Shown: positions 59,601 to 64,000 of the stretch, piece by piece
How the letters are laid out: every line of letters starts with the position of its first letter
Numbering within the stretch: the first letter of the stretch is position 1
Assembly (NCBI GenBank): GCA_958510875.1
Contig: OY294070.1
Span: 1,798,001-1,862,000, forward strand
From: Endomychus coccineus
Lineage: Eukaryota; Arthropoda; Insecta; Coleoptera; Endomychidae
Direction of reading: 5' to 3'
DNA: 64,000 bases
Program-made: the position numbers and the translations under genes
Notes under the pieces: generated by a model
Database searches by the model: none
What the model saw: the letters and a program-made list of their open reading frames with translations, nothing else
What the model was told of the DNA's origin: nothing

Positions 59601-62600
59601 CGATTACAAATTTCGAAGGGAACGTTTGTGATTTTTTTCGATGATAAACACGCAGAGACTTCTTCGGTTAATACTTCTCCGTATTAAGATGGATTTTGAT
59701 GAAATTTGGGTTGTAGGTACATTGAGGGTCCATGTAGATTGGTGGGAAATGGGAACGACTTTTGCTTTATAGCCAATGTCCAAAAACCGTGAAAAACGTG
59801 ACAAAATGAGAACCAAATGGTATATTATCAAAAAAATTCTATCGTTTCATCCTTTACTATGTGGTCGGTCATTCATAAACTTAGAGGATTATGATTATAG
59901 GATTACATGGTGGGTTTTACATTCCAATAATGACAATTCGCTATTAACAGCATGTATGCTTATTATTTTCGTCTTTATGTACTTTCAGAAGACGTATCAA
60001 TGTCTAAAACGGGACTTCTTCAAACTAATTTTATCGGAAGCCCATAGATATAATGTTCTTGCCCATTATGGCAAATTAATTTATTTTTCAAGTTAATAGG
60101 GATTATCCTATATTTGTACCATTTATTTATTAAATTTATTCATTTCGCCTATTTCCCGGGAATTTATATATAATTCATATCTGGGTCAACAATCATTATT
60201 AAGTCAAAGGTAACTCAGAGGATGATAGGAAATCGTAGTAAATAATGGTTATTCATCCCAAATAAAAATTACATTAATCGACGATAAACAACAAAACAAC
60301 ATTCATTTCAGTATATAACCAATAATTAAAGAGAAATCTAACTTATTTTGGAAAAAATCCAAAACATTTTGAAACATCATGACTTGAATATTGCATTTTA
60401 GCCCATTTCAAAATTAGGACATATCTTATTCAATAAGAAAGGCAAAACAAAGACAATTTTGATAAGTCTGGAGTTTATAAACTATCTTGTCAGGAATGCG
60501 ATTCCTTTTATATAGGCCAAACAGGACGTCGTTCATTTTCTATTAGGTTTAATGAACATAAAAGATGCTTTAGACTTATAAAAGCAGGTTCCACATTTGC
60601 AGATCAGTTTTACTTCCCTCAATAAACGTAGCATAGATGTTTTTACAATTTTTTTTCAGGATTTTCGCCGATATATCCATTGTGATCAGTTGTGAATCGA
60701 TCTAGACTTTTTCTGATATGATGTCAGTGTGTGTTTGGGGTGTGTGTGTGTGACCTATGGGCCTTCCTATTGCAGATCGCTTAGAAGTGATGAAAATAGG
60801 AACTGCATTGTTTTTGGGCACGGTTCCGAGTGGTATTTCTAACATCCACCTTCATTTTTTTTAATGGAACTATGGTATTATCGCACCACAAAAACAACCG
60901 TGTTTTTCCGATCTTAAATATATATCACACTGATTATTAAGCTATTGCATATAGCTTTTATCGCGGGCTTTGAGCGCGGCGACCGAATCAAGAAATTCCG
61001 TAACGAAAAATAACAGGAACTCGTTTATGTTGCGCTCTCTCGGGTGACTAATATTGAAAAATTGTATATCACGACAAAAAACGATAATTCTACATTCAAG
61101 TTTTATAATAATCGAAGGCAAGCTGCATCGGCTGCATCTTTGTTGCAAGAATTCAAGACTGCCTTTACATAGTGTTCAGACGACAGCTCAAAGTGTCTTA
61201 GATTTCCTAAGTAATAGAAATGGCATTTCAATAATGACTTTCAATTGCCAAAGTCTAAATAGTCACAAATACGATTTACAAGATTCAGTTACGAGACAAA
61301 CAAATGTGTTACTTCTTACCGAAACTTGCATGGCCCATGATAATCCGATTGAAATACCTAATTTCAATTGTATTGTTCAATTCAAACGAGACACTGTTCC
61401 AGAAGGTGGGGTAGCTATTTACCAAAATAATAATAATATAACTAATATTATGACTCCGAATATTGAAATAAATATTGCACACGTTAACGATGTTAATGTT
61501 AGGCCCTCATTTGTTGGAGATATTTGGGCGTGTTCATGCAAACTTAGAAATGGCCTACACATAGTCATGGTAGCAATTTACATTTCTCCGAATCCAAAAT
61601 TGGACGAGCTAGAGCATTTTATTCATCGCACTTTACTGGACTACACTGAAGAAGGGTCGAAAATACTTGGTACAAATGGTAATAAATTTCCACTTGGCTG
61701 GCGATTTCAACGTCAACTTCGCTGATAAAAAATCAGAGCGGTTGACAACTTTTCTTTCGGAAAAATTGAATTTGAAAATGAATAATGATCCACAAGAATC
61801 CACAACAAAATATGGGACCACCATTGAAGCGGTATTTTCCAGATATTTAGAGGATATCAAGTCTCAAACTTATGTCTCTTATTTCAGTTACCATAAACCT
61901 ATAGTTTCAATAATAACAAATTCCTGAATAACCTACATGTATTGTAAGATAATTAAAATATTTTAAACGATATTAACTTCTCATTTATTCAATAAAAGAA
62001 AAAAATTGTTTTCTTATCGGTCACGCTCAAAAAGTGTAACTTGAATTAATATCAAAGAAAAAACTTGAATGAAAATATCAAAGAAAAAAAAATACAGCAT
62101 AAATTAAAAAAAAAATAATTATAATTGCATAAGTTGAGAAAAAATGCTATGCAATAGCTTTACCGCGGCAGTCCCCGAGTGCCACACGTATTTTTTTTAA
62201 GATTCAAGAGACGTCTATGTTATGTCGTTACTCTGTGGCAAATTTTGATAGTTCATGTGACAGCAAGTATCATTATAAACAAGGTTATATTTCGAACGTC
62301 AGCCTGACAGCAGATGTCACTATCAACCATAGAGTTGTGAAATACATTATAATTTCAATGTGACATAAAGTATAATATAACGTGCTTCGTTAGCTGTTTC
62401 TGAATCATTTCAAGCTTTTATTTAACTTGACTTGCTTATCTATCGATCTATCTATTTGTACATCGAGTGATATTTAGCAATTGAATTTTCACCCACTTCT
62501 AGTCGTCCGATTAACTTGAAATTTGGCAGGTGTTCATCGTTCGAGTGACAATATATTATGGCATGTTTACAACACACAAAAAATGGCGCCTCCGATTCTA

Positions 62601-63891
62601 TTAAAATTTTGTATATGGTTGTTTTTTGAAAAGGCCAACGAACTATTTTCCGGATTAACCTCCATACCCTGCTGTTGATAACAATTTGTCATTATTAGAA
62701 TGTAAAACCCACCATGTAATCCTATAGTAATAAACCTCTAATGACCGATCCTTTTCTACCTACCGATTTTAAGTAAATTTATAGTTGAAGTTATGTATTT
62801 GAATACCGTCTCAAGACCTCGAGTAATGGAAGTTACAAATAAAAGTGATGTCATCATAGTAGCGTTTAATTTTACTATATCGTATATTATCATTTTTTTC
62901 TGCTGCAAGCGGGAATCAGCAAGTCCCGGCAACTCTTCAAGTAGTCAAAAAATAAGCGTTCTTTTGGTCCAATTTTAATAAAAGTTATTATATAGAGGTT
63001 ATTGGAATCGCTGATTACGAAATAGTACATTAAAATTTGAAAATTCAAAACTGTAGACTCAAAATGACGACATATTGATATTAGCCACCTTCAAAACTGG
63101 ACAGAAGTCGTTTAAATCGTTAAAAAACAGCATGTGGTATATGGATATTGTTTATTCAGTACAGAACGGCTGTTAACAAAGTGAAATTCCTTGTTTTTTT
63201 CCAACTTTATTTTATTGAAGTTCTGAAAATATTACATTCAACTAGAAAAAGAAAAGACAATCTTTTAGAAGCAATAATAGAGATCTTTAAATACAACAAC
63301 CCCTTTCAAATAATCTACCAATGACGCAAAAATGTGTACGTTCCTCAATATTGTTGCTTCCGAATAATTTCCCGTGCATTTTTTCAAAGGAAAGCACAAA
63401 GTAACAAACCAACTAATTGGAGATAACAATTTTTTTGATCCGATGACTTTGTATATGTCAAAATTAAATTTAACCACGATTTCAATCAAACCAATCCCTA
63501 ACGTGGACCTGGTATGTTAAAATTTTTACCTTGAGTCTCTGCGGCTGGTTCTTTCCTGTATTTCCATTTTTCCCTCTGCATCCGTTCCCGTTTTCTCAGG
63601 TGCAATATACTCTTTTCCGCTTCCGTCATACGTTTCTTCTTTTCCTCGTGTTTGCCACGTCTTTCAGATCTTTCGCGCGTCCGATCCCTCTCGGCCTTCT
63701 CGGCGGCTGTTTTAGGCTCGATCGGTGCAATTTTATTAGGTACGACCACATTTTGTACTGGCGGAATTTCCGGCACGCTAATTGCCGGTACTTCCGCAGC
63801 TTGATCTGACACTTCCTCGTCGTCTTCGATTTCGCCGTCTTCTAAATCTTCTTCTTCGTTCATAAGGTTGTCATCTTCTTTAACTGCGTCA
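50604..63891 (-). CDS. ZC3H4: ZC3H4 / Suppressor-of-sable CCCH zinc-finger protein (5' end outside window)
   Basis: Nine exons with consistent phases: 63891-63530, 57590-57445, 57381-57025, 56399-56201, 56132-55908, 55087-54943, 54328-53678, 53389-53001, 51802-50604 (TGA). They encode 1,223 complete residues. Order: an acidic EDLEDGEIEDDEE start, charged Lys/Arg-rich linkers, three CCCH fingers split by an exon junction (CVFYLQGKCQK|NDCPYSH; CKFYLMDCCAKGDKCSYMH; CKFYHTGLQCQQGDDCKFAH), then IPSLFDINVP. A conserved block LPKTQRDLYMRIQ...NWYSDDDDDDD follows, then repeated DPRL/DPRK motifs, and a Gln/Gly/Asn/Arg-rich tail. These match the ZC3H4/Su(s) family, known to act with WDR82 in ending and clearing aberrant or noncoding transcripts. 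The upstream 5' exon(s) are not seen. ATG at 63863 is an in-frame alternative start. Confidence 0.92.
51856..52480 (-). repeat. tRNA-Lys PBS-bounded repeat, copy B
   Basis: It starts with the same PBS-like 18-mer (51856-51873, outermost base differing) and matches copy A over about 600 bp. It lies in the last ZC3H4-like intron, 53 bp from the acceptor, in the same orientation as A and C. Confidence 0.65.
53488..53650 (-). repeat. tRNA-Lys PBS-bounded repeat, copy C
   Basis: PBS-like 18-mer at 53488-53505, then 'ttgcgtgattcgtgggatt' and 'atctatattttagaa..atgg', closest to copy B. It fills most of the 288-bp intron between 53389 and 53678. Confidence 0.6.
55380..55900. repeat. Intron repeat carrying the shared 'GCTGA-CGAATC' motif
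   Basis: The stretch near 55671-55710 reads 'ggaatcgtgatcagcgaccc', then 'caaaaacccccgag'. In reverse complement this is a version of the motif found in the satellite (39900) and the foldback element (20050, 22810). It probably derives from a related mobile element inside the intron between 55087 and 55908. Confidence 0.45.
57591..58790. other. Part of large ZC3H4-like intron
   Basis: Intronic. A segment at about 57740-57790 ('acaaataaaagtgatatcaa', then 'tttaattttacta') recurs at 62835-62885, so both are copies of one interspersed repeat. The moderately GC-rich part 58000-58600 has no recognisable coding sequence. Confidence 0.35.
58791..58932. mobile_element. MITE of about 142 bp
   Basis: The termini are inverted over about 32 bp: 'acagataaaaacaagaaatt' at left, its complement ending 'ttttaatctgt' at right. 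Flanks and interior are AT-rich. A related end sequence lies at about 63172-63220. Confidence 0.65.
59868..59940 (+). repeat. Inverted pair, left member (with 62683-62752)
   Basis: 'aggattacatggtgggtttt', then 'acattccaataatgacaa', is answered in reverse complement at 62683-62752. The pair encloses the Penelope-like and Helentron-like pieces, so it may mark the ends of a larger composite or two independent copies. Confidence 0.6.
60440..60625 (+). pseudogene. GIY-YIG endonuclease fragment of a Penelope-like element
   Basis: The frame reads DKSGVYKLSCQECDSFYIGQ, then TGRRSFSIRFNEHKRC. This is the Cys pair and GIY-YIG signature of Penelope-like endonucleases. It is short and isolated within the ZC3H4-like intron. 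Confidence 0.65.
60733..60752 (+). repeat. Short GT-rich microsatellite
   Basis: A run of GTGTGTGT interrupted once ('tgtgtttggggtgtgtgtgt'). Confidence 0.7.
60939..62202 (+). mobile_element. Helentron-like (Helitron) nonautonomous element
   Basis: The left end has 'aagctattgcatatagcttt' followed by a GC-rich 'cgcgggctttgagcgcggcg'. The right end has 'gctatgcaatagctttaccg' followed by 'cggcagtccccgagtgccac' and a T run. I recall both as terminal features of Helentron-type elements in arthropods. The interior carries an endonuclease-domain remnant but no Rep or helicase, so it is nonautonomous. Confidence 0.55.
61160..61927 (+). pseudogene. Endonuclease/exonuclease/phosphatase (EEP) domain of a Helentron protein, frameshifted
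   Basis: The frame from about 61200 reads GISIMTFNCQSLNSHKYDLQ, TNVLLLTETCMAHDN, then IPNFNCIVQFKRDTVPEGGV. After a frame change near 61690 it continues LAGDFNVNFADKKSERL, TTKYGTTIEAVFSRYLEDI and SYFSYHKPIVSI, to a stop at 61927. The FNCQSL, TET and GDFN motifs are typical of EEP nucleases, and the SYFSYHKP tail is familiar from insect Helentron/PIF1-helicase proteins. It is broken by the frameshift and lacks flanking domains. Confidence 0.65.
62683..62752 (-). repeat. Inverted pair, right member
   Basis: Reverse-complement partner of 59868-59940. Confidence 0.6.
63165..63240. repeat. Partial copy of the 58791 MITE end
   Basis: 'gttaacaaagtgaaattcct', then 'tgttttt', resembles the right terminus at 58896-58932. 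A single end only. Confidence 0.4.
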
Positions 63892-64000
63892 CTGCATTTC
63901 GAAATTGAGTTATTTATGAGAAAAAATCGGATCGCGTAAGTTAGTTAGAGATAAATCATCTTCTGATGAAGATCGTGCAGATCGAAATTTAGTAGATTAT

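Noticed and set aside
59431..59631. 66-codon plus-strand frame in the large intron
   Set aside because: Looks protein-like in part, but no domain or flanking splice signals could be supported; possibly transposon-derived.

Overview
The window looks like nuclear DNA of an insect, possibly a beetle (order inferred only from overall character). It is AT-rich, its genes have GT-AG introns, and transposon debris fills much of the space between and inside genes. All calls come from reading the sequence and recalled family knowledge; nothing was searched.

Left third (about 1.1-18.2 kb): a tandem duplication of an intron-containing C2H2 zinc-finger gene, both copies on the minus strand. Copy 1 has a 41-codon first exon and a second exon encoding 36 near-identical fingers before its first stop. 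Copy 2 encodes 12 complete fingers, then meets a TGA that recurs 12 times because the 261-bp three-finger unit carrying it was itself amplified. Finger DNA continues about 3.1 kb (copy 1) and 5.1 kb (copy 2) beyond the first stop, to a terminal finger shared by both copies. The two copies differ by an 0.9-kb insertion with paralogue-defined edges.

19.6-33.3 kb is mostly mobile-element territory: a foldback-type element containing LINE and hAT remnants, Penelope-like fragments, two more foldback elements, and a 2.0-kb Tc1/mariner-type element with very long terminal inverted repeats. Two small unknown minus-strand ORFs lie at 30.6 and 31.2-31.7 kb.

34.2-45.9 kb, plus strand: the last two exons of a SPAG6-like (PF16) axonemal armadillo protein, with a dead RNase H-bearing LINE in the intron between them; then a complete nine-exon cereblon gene (426 aa). 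Intron 7 of cereblon is about 6.2 kb and contains an element with long inverted ends and about 25 copies of a 150-bp satellite.

46-64 kb: local repeats, then the minus-strand gene for a ZC3H4 / Suppressor-of-sable CCCH zinc-finger protein (nine exons and 1,223 complete residues in the window; the 5' end lies beyond the right edge). Its introns and 3' flank hold three copies of a repeat that starts exactly at an 18-bp tRNA-Lys primer-binding-site-like sequence, plus Penelope, Helentron-like and MITE-like insertions.

Cereblon (CRL4 substrate receptor), SPAG6 (cilium/flagellum central pair) and ZC3H4/Su(s) (removal of aberrant transcripts) are separate cellular functions; nothing suggests they form one pathway.
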